A stretch of 64,000 bases of DNA from Sphingomonas sp. ERG5 (lineage in GTDB: Bacteria; Pseudomonadota; Alphaproteobacteria; Sphingomonadales; Sphingomonadaceae). Shown here one piece after another: positions 16,614 to 25,136 of this stretch. The position numbers and the translations under genes were made by a program. Numbering within the stretch: the stretch's first letter is position 1; every line of letters starts with the position of its first letter. A model generated the notes under the pieces. That model saw only the letters and a list, made by a program, of their open reading frames with translations, had not been told where the DNA came from and made no database searches. Where the stretch lies: the NCBI RefSeq assembly GCF_000803065.1, contig NZ_JSXI01000001.1, positions 62,001 to 126,000 on the forward strand, given 5' to 3'.

Positions 16614-17884
16614 TGGCTTGCCCCTCACTCTATTCCGGCGGCGCCTTCCTGTCGGGCGTGCTCAACTATGTCGACTGCCAGGCTCAGGCGGTCGGCCAGA
16701 GCGGCTATCAAGCACTGGCGACACCGGGGTCGGGCATCTCGCTGCTGCTCACCGGCGTGCTGACGATCTTTATCGCGATGTTCGGCTATCGGATGATCCT
16801 GGGACAGACGCCCGATGCGCGCGATGGCGTGACGGCCGTGGTCAAGATGGGGCTCGTGCTGGTGCTCGCGACAAGCTGGCCTGCTTTTCGCACCCTGGCC
16901 TATGACGTCGCGATGCACGGCCCTGCGCAACTTGCCGCCAATATCGGCCAGCCCGCCGGTTTGCCTGGATCCGATGGCGGCCTGGTCAGCCGATTGCAGG
17001 GCGTCGACAATGGGATCGCCGCGCTGATCACACTTGGCGCGGGCAAGCCCGACAACACCGACGTCATCGCCGGACCAACCCAGGCGTTGACCCCGCAACA
17101 ACAGCAGCAGGAACAGCAACGCCTGCAAAGGAGCCTGCAGCGGCCGCGCTGGGATCCGGCCAAGGATAATGACCGTCTGGGTCAGGCGCGCACTCTCTAT
17201 CTTACCGGCGCGATCGCCGCCTTCGCCTCAGTGCGCCTGGTTGCCGGCCTGCTGCTCGCTTTGGGGCCTTTGTTTGCTCTGTTCCTGCTGTTCGATGCGA
17301 CTCGTGGCCTGTTCGAAGGCTGGATTCGCGGCGTGGTTGGCGCCACGCTCGGCGCGCTGTCCACAGCGATCATCCTGGGCGTCGAGCTCGCGCTGATCGA
17401 ACCCTGGCTGGCCAATGTCCTTGCCCAGCGCAATCTCGATATCGCAACGCCCGCCGCGCCCGTCGAGTTGCTGGTGATGACCCTGGTGTTCGGGCTGACC
17501 CTGATTGCCGCCCTGATCGCGACGGCGCGTGTCGCACACGGATTCCGCATTCCCGATAGCTGGCGCCTGATGCCCACGCGGCTGGCCGACGCGCTTGGCG
17601 GACTGGAGGGACGCCGTGGGCTGGCATCACCGGGCAGTCATTCAAACGCCGCCGATGAACCCCGTTCGCGCGCGATCGCCATTGCCGATGCCGTGGCAGC
17701 GAGCCAGCGGCGCGAAAGCGCTGGATCGCCGCCACCGGTAACGCAGATCGGTGCGCGAGTCGGCAGCCAGGCCGTATCGCGTGACATTCCGGTGGCGACG
17801 GCGACGCCGCTCGGCCAAAGCTATCGCCGCCGAACCAAGGGACGCGTATCGGCGGGGGCCGCGCGGCGGGACGGGAACGCATGA
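16613..17884 (+). CDS. virB6: VirB6/TrbL-type polytopic T4SS channel protein
   Basis: 423 residues. Hydrophobic segments lie near 35-57, 75-92, 195-225 (split by the charged FDATRGLFEGW), 240-262 and 283-305. This, and FRTLAYDVAMHGPAQL in the periplasmic part, fit VirB6. A Gln-run (about residues 162-170) sits in the loop before the middle helices. The C-terminal 110 residues are polar and Arg/Ala-rich, probably cytoplasmic. The start overlaps the virB4 stop by one base and the end overlaps virB8 by four, so it is coupled on both sides. Confidence 0.9.
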   Translation: MACPSLYSGGAFLSGVLNYVDCQAQAVGQSGYQALATPGSGISLLLTGVLTIFIAMFGYRMILGQTPDARDGVTAVVKMGLVLVLATSWPAFRTLAYDVAMHGPAQLAANIGQPAGLPGSDGGLVSRLQGVDNGIAALITLGAGKPDNTDVIAGPTQALTPQQQQQEQQRLQRSLQRPRWDPAKDNDRLGQARTLYLTGAIAAFASVRLVAGLLLALGPLFALFLLFDATRGLFEGWIRGVVGATLGALSTAIILGVELALIEPWLANVLAQRNLDIATPAAPVELLVMTLVFGLTLIAALIATARVAHGFRIPDSWRLMPTRLADALGGLEGRRGLASPGSHSNAADEPRSRAIAIADAVAASQRRESAGSPPPVTQIGARVGSQAVSRDIPVATATPLGQSYRRRTKGRVSAGAARRDGNA

Positions 17885-18714
17885 ACAAGAACACAAAGAT
17901 ACCACGCGAAGGCTATTACAAAGCGGCCGAAAGCTGGGCCAACGACCAGCAGGAAGCGTTGCGCGGGTCGCGCAAGACGGCCTGGATCGTCGCATCGGTC
18001 GCCGCAGCGGTGGCGCTGGTCGAGGGCATTGCGCTGATCGTGCTGATGCCGCTCAAGACCGTCGTCCCCTATACCTTGCTGGTCGATCGCAACACGGGCT
18101 TCGTCGAAACGCTAAAGCCGCTCGACGCGGCGACGATCGCGCCGGACAAGGCGCTGACCCAGTCCTTCCTGGTGCAATATGTCATTGCGCGCGAAAGCTT
18201 CGACATCGATGCGCTGCAATCCAATTACCGCAAGGCATCGCTTTGGTCCGCCGATCAGGCGCGATCGGACTATGTCTCAAGCGTGCAGGTCGCCAACCCC
18301 GATAGTCCGCTCGCGCGGTTGCCGCGCTCGACCGTTATCTCCACTCGCGTGAAGAGCATTTCGCCGCTCGGCAACAACTCGGCGCTCGTCCGCTTCGAAA
18401 CGCAGCGCCGCGATGCGGTCGGACAACCGAAACCGGCTCAGGCCTGGGTATCGATCATCCGTTATCGCTTCTCGGGCGAACCGATGCAGCGCGAAGACCG
18501 CTTCGTGAATCCGCTTGGCTTCCAGGTCGTGCGCTATCGCCGTGACGCCGAAAACCTGCCGGCGACCGATCCCGCCGTGCCGGTCGCCGGCGATGACCCG
18601 CAAACCACGGGGGCGGTCGGGAATACGGTACAGGGCTATACTCCGGCACCCCAATTCCCGCCTCAAGCTCCAATGTCGAACAGACGCCCACAAGGCATCG
18701 AGATCGTCCCTTGA
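17881..18714 (+). CDS. virB8: VirB8-like T4SS protein
   Basis: 277 residues: a short cytoplasmic head, one membrane helix (about 38-60, IVASVAAAVALVEGIALIVL), and a periplasmic NTF2-like domain containing VVPYTLLVDRNTGFVE and DYVSSVQVANPDSPLARLP. A Pro-rich tail of about 50 residues follows. VirB8 nucleates the assembly between inner-membrane and core complexes. The ATG overlaps the virB6 stop by four bases. The tail is longer than in many VirB8 proteins. Confidence 0.9.
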   Translation: MNKNTKIPREGYYKAAESWANDQQEALRGSRKTAWIVASVAAAVALVEGIALIVLMPLKTVVPYTLLVDRNTGFVETLKPLDAATIAPDKALTQSFLVQYVIARESFDIDALQSNYRKASLWSADQARSDYVSSVQVANPDSPLARLPRSTVISTRVKSISPLGNNSALVRFETQRRDAVGQPKPAQAWVSIIRYRFSGEPMQREDRFVNPLGFQVVRYRRDAENLPATDPAVPVAGDDPQTTGAVGNTVQGYTPAPQFPPQAPMSNRRPQGIEIVP

Positions 18715-19400
18715 GGTTGATCCTGCTCCTCTGCTGCCTGCTCGCCGCGCCAATCGCCGCGAGCGCGCAAACGCGCCCCGTTCCCGGCCCGGGCGATCCC
18801 CGTATCCAGACGGTCGCTTATGACGCCGCGCAGGTCGTCTCCCTGCAGGTGGCGAACGGCTATCAGCTGACGATCGAATTCGGCGCCGGCGAGCGGATCG
18901 AGAATGTCGCGATCGGCGATAGCGGCGCGTGGCAGGTGACACCCAACAAGCGCGGCGACCATCTGTTCATCAAGGCACTGCAGAACGGCGTGTCGACCAA
19001 CATGACGGTGGTGACCGATGCACGAAGCTATACGTTCGAATTGCTCCCGCTCTATGGGCCGCTGCCCGACATGGCCTTCATCGTGCGCTTTACCTATCCC
19101 ATTCCTGCAGTGGCGACGATCGCCACCGCGGTGGCGGCCCAGCCGGGGCGCTACAAGCTGAGCGGCGCGCGCGATATCTGGCCGACCACCATCGATGACG
19201 ATGGTGCCAAGACGTTCATCGCCTGGCCCACGGATCGCGCCTTGCCCGCGGTCTTCGCGATCGATTCGAGAAAGAACGAGACATTGCTCGATGGCGCAAT
19301 GCGCGACGGGGAATATGTCATTGATAGCGTGCAGCAAAAACTGGTCTTCCGTTTCGACAAGAAGGTCGCGCGCGCCGAGCGGATCAAGGCGAAGAAGTGA
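18711..19400 (+). CDS. virB9: VirB9-like T4SS outer-membrane core protein
   Basis: 229 residues from a TTG that overlaps the virB8 stop (TTGA). A signal peptide (about 1-19, ending ASAQ) leads into TrbG/VirB9 motifs: VPGPGDPRIQTVAYDAAQVV near the N-terminus and GKLxFRFDKKVxRAERI-like residues at the end. The protein pairs with VirB10, and usually with lipoprotein VirB7, in the core complex. No virB7 is visible, and this signal peptide has no convincing lipobox. Confidence 0.9.
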   Translation: MRLILLLCCLLAAPIAASAQTRPVPGPGDPRIQTVAYDAAQVVSLQVANGYQLTIEFGAGERIENVAIGDSGAWQVTPNKRGDHLFIKALQNGVSTNMTVVTDARSYTFELLPLYGPLPDMAFIVRFTYPIPAVATIATAVAAQPGRYKLSGARDIWPTTIDDDGAKTFIAWPTDRALPAVFAIDSRKNETLLDGAMRDGEYVIDSVQQKLVFRFDKKVARAERIKAKK

Positions 19401-20491
19401 TGGCAACCAGAGCCTCAGGGGGCGATCCGCGCCTCTCCGGCGATCGCGAAGCCGATGTCCGGCCGATCGTCGCCAAGCCGTCGTCCGGTTTGCCGATATG
19501 GGTGATCGCCGCAGGCGTCGTCATCGCCGCGGTGCTGTTGTTCACGATCCTGGACGGCCGCCGCCGCTCGCTGTCCGCGCCCGCAACCAAGGCGCGCGCA
19601 TCCGATCTCTCGGGTGGCGCGGCACTGCAGCCCGCACCGCTCTATGTCCCACCCGTCCCGGCCCCGGTCGTCGTACAACCGCTCACCGCACCAGCGCCGC
19701 CGCCATCCAGTGTGGCGCCGGCCCAGCCGCGCATCGTCTATGTACCGCAACCAGGTCCGCCCATGCAGCAGCAGATGCCGGTGCCCCCGACCCCTCCGGT
19801 CGTGCGCAATGCGGCAGATCCGGTCCTGGTGGTCGATCTCGGCACGGCCGAGCCACCTGCACCCGCCGCCGATCCCGCAGCGAGTGCCGGCGGCATTGCC
19901 GGCGCCGGGGTGCGTGCCGGCTATATGCGCAATCGCGCAACCACCGTGCCGCAGGGTGCGCTGATCCCCGCTGTGCTTGAGACCGCGCTCGATTCGACCC
20001 GGCCCGGCCTCGCGCGGGCGCTGGTGCAGACCGATGTCCGCGGCTTCGACGGCAGCAAGGTATTGATCCAGCGCGGCAGCCGCCTGATCGGCGAGTACAA
20101 GGCCGACCTGCAACCCGGCCAGAACCGCGCGCTGGTCATGTGGACTCGGTTGGTGCGACCCGATGGCGTAACGATCGCGCTCAATTCGCCCGCGGCCGAC
20201 CCGCTCGGCCAGGTCGGCATCAAGGGCAAGGTCAACAGTCATTTCTTCCAGCGCTTCGGCGCGGCGATCCTTCAGTCGGCGCTCGACATCGGCGTCAACG
20301 TCGCCTCGCGGTCTGTCGGCGGCAAGAATTCCGCCCTGGTCGTCGCGCTGCCCGGCGCCGTGCAGAACAGCACCGCATCGCTGACCAACGGCGCGCAGAT
20401 TCAGCCGACCCTACGCGTCAAACAGGGCACCGCGATCGGCGTGTTCGTGGCGCGCGACCTCGACTTCACAGGCGTCGAGGGCCGACGGTGA
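19400..20491 (+). CDS. virB10: VirB10-like T4SS core protein
   Basis: 363 residues from the ATG at 19400, overlapping the virB9 stop; a GTG one codon earlier is possible. Short cytoplasmic head, one membrane helix (about 33-52), a long Pro-rich linker (about 70-150), then the TrbI/VirB10 beta-barrel domain with VPQGALIPAVLETALDSTRPG and LIQRGSRLIGEYKADLQ. The end (LRVKQGTAIGVFVARDLDF) is typical. It spans both membranes as the energy-sensing scaffold. Confidence 0.92.
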   Translation: MATRASGGDPRLSGDREADVRPIVAKPSSGLPIWVIAAGVVIAAVLLFTILDGRRRSLSAPATKARASDLSGGAALQPAPLYVPPVPAPVVVQPLTAPAPPPSSVAPAQPRIVYVPQPGPPMQQQMPVPPTPPVVRNAADPVLVVDLGTAEPPAPAADPAASAGGIAGAGVRAGYMRNRATTVPQGALIPAVLETALDSTRPGLARALVQTDVRGFDGSKVLIQRGSRLIGEYKADLQPGQNRALVMWTRLVRPDGVTIALNSPAADPLGQVGIKGKVNSHFFQRFGAAILQSALDIGVNVASRSVGGKNSALVVALPGAVQNSTASLTNGAQIQPTLRVKQGTAIGVFVARDLDFTGVEGRR

Positions 20492-21483
20492 ACGCGGCTG
20501 CCGCCAGCGATCGGCCACTTTATCTGCACAGCTATCTCGCGCCGCTCGCCGATTATCTGAGCCGGCCCGACATCACCGACATCTATATCAACCGCCCGGG
20601 CGAAGTGTGGATCGAAACCATCACCGGCGCGATCGATCGCCACAATGCGCCGGGCCTGGACGAAGCGACGCTCGCGCGACTCGCACGCCAGATCGCGGCC
20701 TTGTCCAACCAGGGGATCAGCCGCGAACATCCCTTGCTCTCCGCGTCCTTGCCCGACGGCGCACGTGTACAGATCGTCATCCCACCGGCCACCCGGTCCG
20801 GCCTGGCACTGGCGATCCGCAAGCATGTCTCGCCCGACCTGACGCTCGACGATTATGTCACGACCGGCGCGTTTGCCGACACCAGGCGCGGCGATCTTTC
20901 GGTGCGCAGCGAGATCGACGAGAGATTGGCGGCCCTGCTCGATGCCCGTGACATCGCCGCGATGCTGTCGCTGGCGGTCAAGTCGCGCAAGAATATCCTG
21001 GTGTCCGGCGGCACATCCACCGGCAAGACCACGTTCCTCAATGCATTGCTGCGCGAGATTCCGCCCGAGGAAAGACTGATCCTGATCGAGGATACGCCCG
21101 AGCTCAACCTGCGCCACGCCAATGCGATCGGCTTGCTCGCGGCGCGGGGCGACCTGGGCGAGGCACGAGTGACCGCCGACGATCTGCTCGCGGCGTCGCT
21201 GCGCATGCGGCCCGACCGGATCATCGTCGGCGAGTTGCGCGGCAGCGAAGCCTATACCTTTCTGCGCGCGGTCAATACGGGCCATCCGGGCTCGTTGACC
21301 ACCGTCCATGCCGACAGCACCCAACGCGCGATCGAGCAGATCACCCTGCTGGTGCTGCAGACCGGTACGCAACTCGGCCGCGAGGATGTGCACCATTATG
21401 TCCGCAGCACGGTCGATGTCTTCGTACAGCTCGCACGCAGCAATGGCCGCCGCCACATCACCGAGGTGATGCTCGCGCGCTAG
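20488..21483 (+). CDS. virB11: VirB11-type T4SS ATPase
   Basis: 331 residues from a GTG at 20488 that overlaps the virB10 stop. The hexameric ATPase signature is complete: Walker A SGGTSTGKTTFLNAL near residue 173, the Asp box LILIEDTPELNL, Walker B RPDRIIVGELRGSEAYTFL, and the His box TGHPGSLTTVHADS. The N-terminal domain starts with LAPLADYLSRPDITDIYINRPGEVW. It is the last gene of the operon. No virD4, relaxase or virB5 follows within the window. Confidence 0.95.
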   Translation: MNAAAASDRPLYLHSYLAPLADYLSRPDITDIYINRPGEVWIETITGAIDRHNAPGLDEATLARLARQIAALSNQGISREHPLLSASLPDGARVQIVIPPATRSGLALAIRKHVSPDLTLDDYVTTGAFADTRRGDLSVRSEIDERLAALLDARDIAAMLSLAVKSRKNILVSGGTSTGKTTFLNALLREIPPEERLILIEDTPELNLRHANAIGLLAARGDLGEARVTADDLLAASLRMRPDRIIVGELRGSEAYTFLRAVNTGHPGSLTTVHADSTQRAIEQITLLVLQTGTQLGREDVHHYVRSTVDVFVQLARSNGRRHITEVMLAR

Positions 21484-21486
21484 GAT

Positions 21487-21500
21487 ATGGTTGTAACCAT
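21487..21500. promoter_or_regulatory. Short palindrome upstream of 21558 gene
   Basis: ATGGTT-GT-AACCAT, six-base arms with a two-base centre, lying 58-71 bp before the next start and directly after the virB11 stop. It could be a repressor site; it is too short to be sure. Confidence 0.3.
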
Positions 21501-21557
21501 CAGGATCTGTCGTTACGCTGTCGATATAGCCATAGTGGCGACATTTTGGGGGCCAGC

Positions 21558-22052
21558 ATGTCGAACGAAACTGATCTCGTAACCTCGTCGGTGGAGCAAC
21601 TCGCCGCGAAGCCGATCAATCGTCGCAAAGTTGTCGCCGGAATGGCGGTCGCGCCGATCGCGACGTCGGCAATCGGCGGCGTTGCGGCTCCGGCAATGGC
21701 CGCGACGATTGACCCTTCGGATGCACGCATCAATGCCTATAAGGGCCAATATGCCCTTAGCGGCGGCAAGATCATCGACGGCTATTTCGCGCAGCCGCGT
21801 GGCAAGACCAACCTTAACGTCGTGCTGGTCATGCCCAAGGGCAACGCGCTCGACGCCGAGACCGAGAACGAAGTCCGCCGCCATGCGCTGGCCGGCTATC
21901 TCGCCATTGCGCCCGATCTGAAGGCGACCGGCGGTGCATTGTCGCTCGCCGGGCGCGACGCGATGATCGCCGACATGATGACCGCCCTGCCTGGCCTGAA
22001 GAAGATGGCGCATGGCAATGACCATCTCCGCATCGTGGGCGCCGAGGGCTGA
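21558..22052 (+). CDS. Truncated dienelactone-hydrolase-like protein with twin-arginine signal
   Basis: 164 residues from the ATG at 21558. Residues 26-50 carry a Tat-like signal (NRRKVVAGMAVAPIATSA, then APAMAA). The rest matches only the N-terminal third of dienelactone hydrolases: KIIDGYFAQPRG, then LNVVLVMPKGNALDAETENEVRRHALAGYLAIAPDL. The nucleophile Cys/Ser region and the Asp and His of the alpha/beta hydrolase are absent. No frameshifted remainder is visible before 22199. It may be a degenerate remnant or a short non-catalytic binding protein. It has its own promoter space after the secretion operon. Confidence 0.6.
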   Translation: MSNETDLVTSSVEQLAAKPINRRKVVAGMAVAPIATSAIGGVAAPAMAATIDPSDARINAYKGQYALSGGKIIDGYFAQPRGKTNLNVVLVMPKGNALDAETENEVRRHALAGYLAIAPDLKATGGALSLAGRDAMIADMMTALPGLKKMAHGNDHLRIVGAEG

Positions 22053-22087
22053 GCGCTTTTTCACTGAAGCACTAACCGCCATGCTTT

Positions 22088-22113
22088 CTGCCGCTTCCTG
22101 CCGGGAGCGGCAG
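22088..22113. terminator. GC-rich hairpin without a clear U-tract
   Basis: CTGCCGCT pairs with AGCGGCAG over a ten-base loop, 35 bp after the truncated hydrolase stop. No T-run follows, so termination is uncertain. Confidence 0.3.
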
Positions 22114-22198
22114 GCAATACTCATCCGGGCCATAAGCTGATCGTTTCCCTTCCTCGCAAATCACGATAGCCTGGGCGCATGTCCAAAGGCGGTCGCCC

Positions 22199-23083
22199 AT
22201 GAACCTGCGCCATATCGAAATCTTCCACGCCGTGTACGTCAACGGCTCGGTCAGCGCCGCCGCGCGAGCACTCAACGTGTCGCAGCCCTCTGTATCCAAG
22301 ATGCTGCGTCACGCTGAATCGCTGCTTGGCTTCCCGCTGTTCCAGCGCACCAATGGCGGCCTGGTCGCGACCGAAGACGCGCATACGCTGTTCAGCGAGG
22401 TCAGCGAAATCCAGGACCGCGTCTATGCACTGCGCGAGGCTGGGCGGAACCTGAAGCGCGGAGCGACCGGGATGCTGCGCATCTCCGCGCTGCCCTCGCT
22501 CGCGCTCGATGCGCTGCCGACGGCGGTATCACGCTTCCTGCGCAGCCATGAGAAGGTGCGCTTCGACCTGCAGACCGTCCATCACGATGACCTGCTGCGC
22601 AAACTCTATGAGCGCGAGACCGATATCGCGCTGGCCTTCGAAGTCCCGCCGGCGACGCCGATCAGCCATCGCTGGCTCGGCGAAGGCGAACTGGTCGTGC
22701 TGTACCGCGAGCAGGACATGCCCGACGCGCCGCCAAGAGTGGAGCTGGAAGCGCTGCGCGGGCAACGTTTCATCAGCCTCGCGGGCAGCGGCCCGATCGG
22801 TCATCTCTTTGCCCAGGAGCTGCAGCGGCTCGACCTAGAGCTCGACGAAGTGGTGTCCGCGCGCACCTTCTACATCGCCGCCGCGCTGGTACGGCAAGGT
22901 GTCGGCATGACCGTGGTCGACAGCTTCACCGCGCAGGCATCGCTCGCCCCCGGCCTGTCGATCCGGCCGCTCAAGCCGCAACTGACTTTCGACGTGCACG
23001 CCATGTTCCTGGTCAACCGACCGCCGACCGCACTGGCCACCGACTTCCTCAACATGCTCGCCCGCGTGATCGACACGCCATAA
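22199..23083 (+). CDS. LysR-family transcriptional regulator
   Basis: 294 residues. The N-terminal winged helix-turn-helix is clear (MNLRHIEIFHAVYVNGSVSAAARALNVSQPSVSKMLRHAE), followed by a type 2 periplasmic-binding-like effector domain (about 90-290). It lies 68 bp upstream of dgcN on the same strand, unlike the usual divergent arrangement. It probably controls the D-glutamate operon downstream with a D-amino acid or N-acyl derivative as effector; that is inferred from position only. Confidence 0.9.
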   Translation: MNLRHIEIFHAVYVNGSVSAAARALNVSQPSVSKMLRHAESLLGFPLFQRTNGGLVATEDAHTLFSEVSEIQDRVYALREAGRNLKRGATGMLRISALPSLALDALPTAVSRFLRSHEKVRFDLQTVHHDDLLRKLYERETDIALAFEVPPATPISHRWLGEGELVVLYREQDMPDAPPRVELEALRGQRFISLAGSGPIGHLFAQELQRLDLELDEVVSARTFYIAAALVRQGVGMTVVDSFTAQASLAPGLSIRPLKPQLTFDVHAMFLVNRPPTALATDFLNMLARVIDTP

Positions 23084-23151
23084 CGCGAGGCTATAGCCAG
23101 CCTTTCACTCACTATGCCGGAGACGAACAAGGCGAGGATACCATCCTGCAG

Positions 23152-24150
23152 ATGATCCCTTCCCCTTATCTGCTTTACCTCGGTCACAGCACCGACCCGG
23201 TCGGCATCAAGACCTCGCGCGGTCTCGCCGTGTTCCGCCGCGACGCCTGTGTCGGCGAGTTCCGCTACGATGACTGCCCCTTCACGCTCGACTTGCCGCG
23301 CATGACCATGGCGGAGGGCGCGGCTGCGGGTGCGCGCACGCTCGTGCTCGGCATCGCCAATTCGGGCGGCACGATGGGCGACGATTTGATCGCCGACGCC
23401 GCCGCTGCTCTCGAAGCCGGGATGAACATCGCGGCCGGCCTGCACCAGCGTCTGCGCGACGTACCGCGCCTTGCCGCGTTGGCCGAGGAACGCGGGTTGC
23501 AGCTGTTCGATGTGCGCGACCCGCCGGCGGACCTGATCGTCGGCACCGGCTATGCCCGCACCGGGCATCGCCTGTTGACGGTCGGCACCGATTGTTCGGT
23601 CGGCAAGATGTACACCACGATCGCGCTCACTCAGGCGTTGCAGGCGCGCGGCGTGATCGCCAGTTTCCGCGCAACCGGGCAGACCGGCATCCTGATCGCG
23701 GGCAGCGGCGTGCCGGTCGACGCCGTCGTGGCCGATTTCATTTCGGGCGCGATCGAGCAGCTCGCCCCGGCGCGCGGCGATGGCGGCTGGGATGTGATCG
23801 AAGGCCAGGGTTCGCTCTATCATCCGTCCTTCGCCGGTGTCTCGACCGGCTTGCTGCACGGTGCCCAGCCCGAAGCGATCGTGTTGTGCGATGATCCGGT
23901 TCGCCGCCATATGCGCGGTATTCCAGGACGCAAACTGCCCGGCATCAAGGAATGCCTGGAGATGAACCTGCAGGTCGCGCGACTGACCAGCCCGGCGGTA
24001 CGCGCGGTCGGCATTTGCCTCAATACGTCGGCGATGGACCTCGAAACGGCACGAGCGCTGTGCGACGCGACCGCGGACGAGCAAGGCCTGCCCTGCACCG
24101 ATCCGATGCGCTTCGGCGTCGAGGGCGTGATCGACCGATTGCTGCAATGA
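23152..24150 (+). CDS. dgcN: DgcN-type N-acetyltransferase (DUF1611)
   Basis: 332 residues of the DUF1611 family. An N-terminal Rossmann-like domain (about 1-135) is followed by a P-loop-like GTDCSVGKMYTTIAL (about residues 144-158). Later family motifs are GWDVIEGQGSLYHPSFAGVS and LCDDPVRRHMRG. Family members named DgcN acetylate D-glutamate in bacteria that use D-Glu as nitrogen or carbon source. The next gene, dgcA, overlaps by four bases (ATGA), the known pairing. Older annotations call it an ATP-binding or EbsC-like protein. Confidence 0.85.
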   Translation: MIPSPYLLYLGHSTDPVGIKTSRGLAVFRRDACVGEFRYDDCPFTLDLPRMTMAEGAAAGARTLVLGIANSGGTMGDDLIADAAAALEAGMNIAAGLHQRLRDVPRLAALAEERGLQLFDVRDPPADLIVGTGYARTGHRLLTVGTDCSVGKMYTTIALTQALQARGVIASFRATGQTGILIAGSGVPVDAVVADFISGAIEQLAPARGDGGWDVIEGQGSLYHPSFAGVSTGLLHGAQPEAIVLCDDPVRRHMRGIPGRKLPGIKECLEMNLQVARLTSPAVRAVGICLNTSAMDLETARALCDATADEQGLPCTDPMRFGVEGVIDRLLQ

Positions 24151-25136
24151 GCCGCACGCTCCACGCGCAGCATGACCGGTTCGACCTGATCGCGCCGTTC
24201 CGTATCGCGCGCGGGGTCAAGACCGCCGCCGATGTGGTGACGGTGACGATCAGCGATGGCGCCACGATCGGCCGCGGCGAGGGTGTCCCCTATCCGCGCT
24301 ATGGCGAGAGCATCGAGAGCGCGCTGGCCGCGATCGAAGGCGTGAGGACGGCAATCGAAGCCGGTGCCGACCGGCAATCCCTGCTCTCGCTGCTTCCCCC
24401 AGGCGCCGCCCGCAACGCGATCGATTGCGCCTTGTGGGACCTGGAAGCGCGGCAGTCGGGCAAGAGCGTGGCGAGCCTGATCGGGGCGCCGGAACCGCAG
24501 CGGCTGGCAAGCGCGCTGACCATCGTCATCGATACGCCCGAAGCGATGGCCCGCGCCACTGTCGCGCTGGCCGACGCGCCGCTGCTCAAGATCAAGGTCG
24601 ATGCCAACGACCCTGCCGCACAGATCCGTGCCGTGCGAGATGCGGCACCCAAGGCCGCGCTGATCGTCGACCCCAATGAGAGCTGGAATCAGGCCTTGGT
24701 CGAAGCGCTGCAGCCGGTGCTGATCGATGCCCGGGTTGCGCTGCTCGAACAACCGGTCCCGGCCGATGCCGATGCCTGGCTCGAGGGCTTTACATCGACC
24801 GTGCCGATCTGCGCTGACGAGTCGGTCCATGTCACCGCCGATCTCGACCTCATCGCGCGCCGCTACAGCCATGTGAATGTCAAGCTCGACAAGGCCGGCG
24901 GGCTGACCGCCGCGCTCGACCTCGCGCAGGCGGCGCGGGCGCGCGGGCTGGGGCTAATGACCGGCTGCATGGTCAGCTCCTCGCTCTCGATCGCCCCTGC
25001 CCTGCACATCGCGCGCCTGTCGGATTTCGTCGACCTTGACGGCCCGATCTGGCTCAAGGAGGATCGCGCGGGCGGTGTCACGGACGAGAGCGGCATGCTC
25101 GCCCCGCCGGCGACAGGCTTTTGGGGAAATTTATGA
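24147..25136 (+). CDS. dgcA: DgcA-type N-acetyl-D-glutamate racemase (enolase superfamily)
   Basis: 329 residues from the ATG at 24147. It has the enolase-superfamily muconate-lactonizing plan: a capping domain, a barrel with LLKIKVDA (catalytic KxK), metal ligands in LIVDPNESW, LLEQPVPAD and PICADESV, and the second Lys in VNVKLDKAGG. This is the pattern of dipeptide epimerases, from which DgcA differs in substrate. With DgcN it should convert N-acetyl-D-Glu to N-acetyl-L-Glu. An L-Ala-D/L-Glu epimerase is the main alternative and would also fit a peptidoglycan salvage setting. Confidence 0.85.
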   Translation: MSRTLHAQHDRFDLIAPFRIARGVKTAADVVTVTISDGATIGRGEGVPYPRYGESIESALAAIEGVRTAIEAGADRQSLLSLLPPGAARNAIDCALWDLEARQSGKSVASLIGAPEPQRLASALTIVIDTPEAMARATVALADAPLLKIKVDANDPAAQIRAVRDAAPKAALIVDPNESWNQALVEALQPVLIDARVALLEQPVPADADAWLEGFTSTVPICADESVHVTADLDLIARRYSHVNVKLDKAGGLTAALDLAQAARARGLGLMTGCMVSSSLSIAPALHIARLSDFVDLDGPIWLKEDRAGGVTDESGMLAPPATGFWGNL

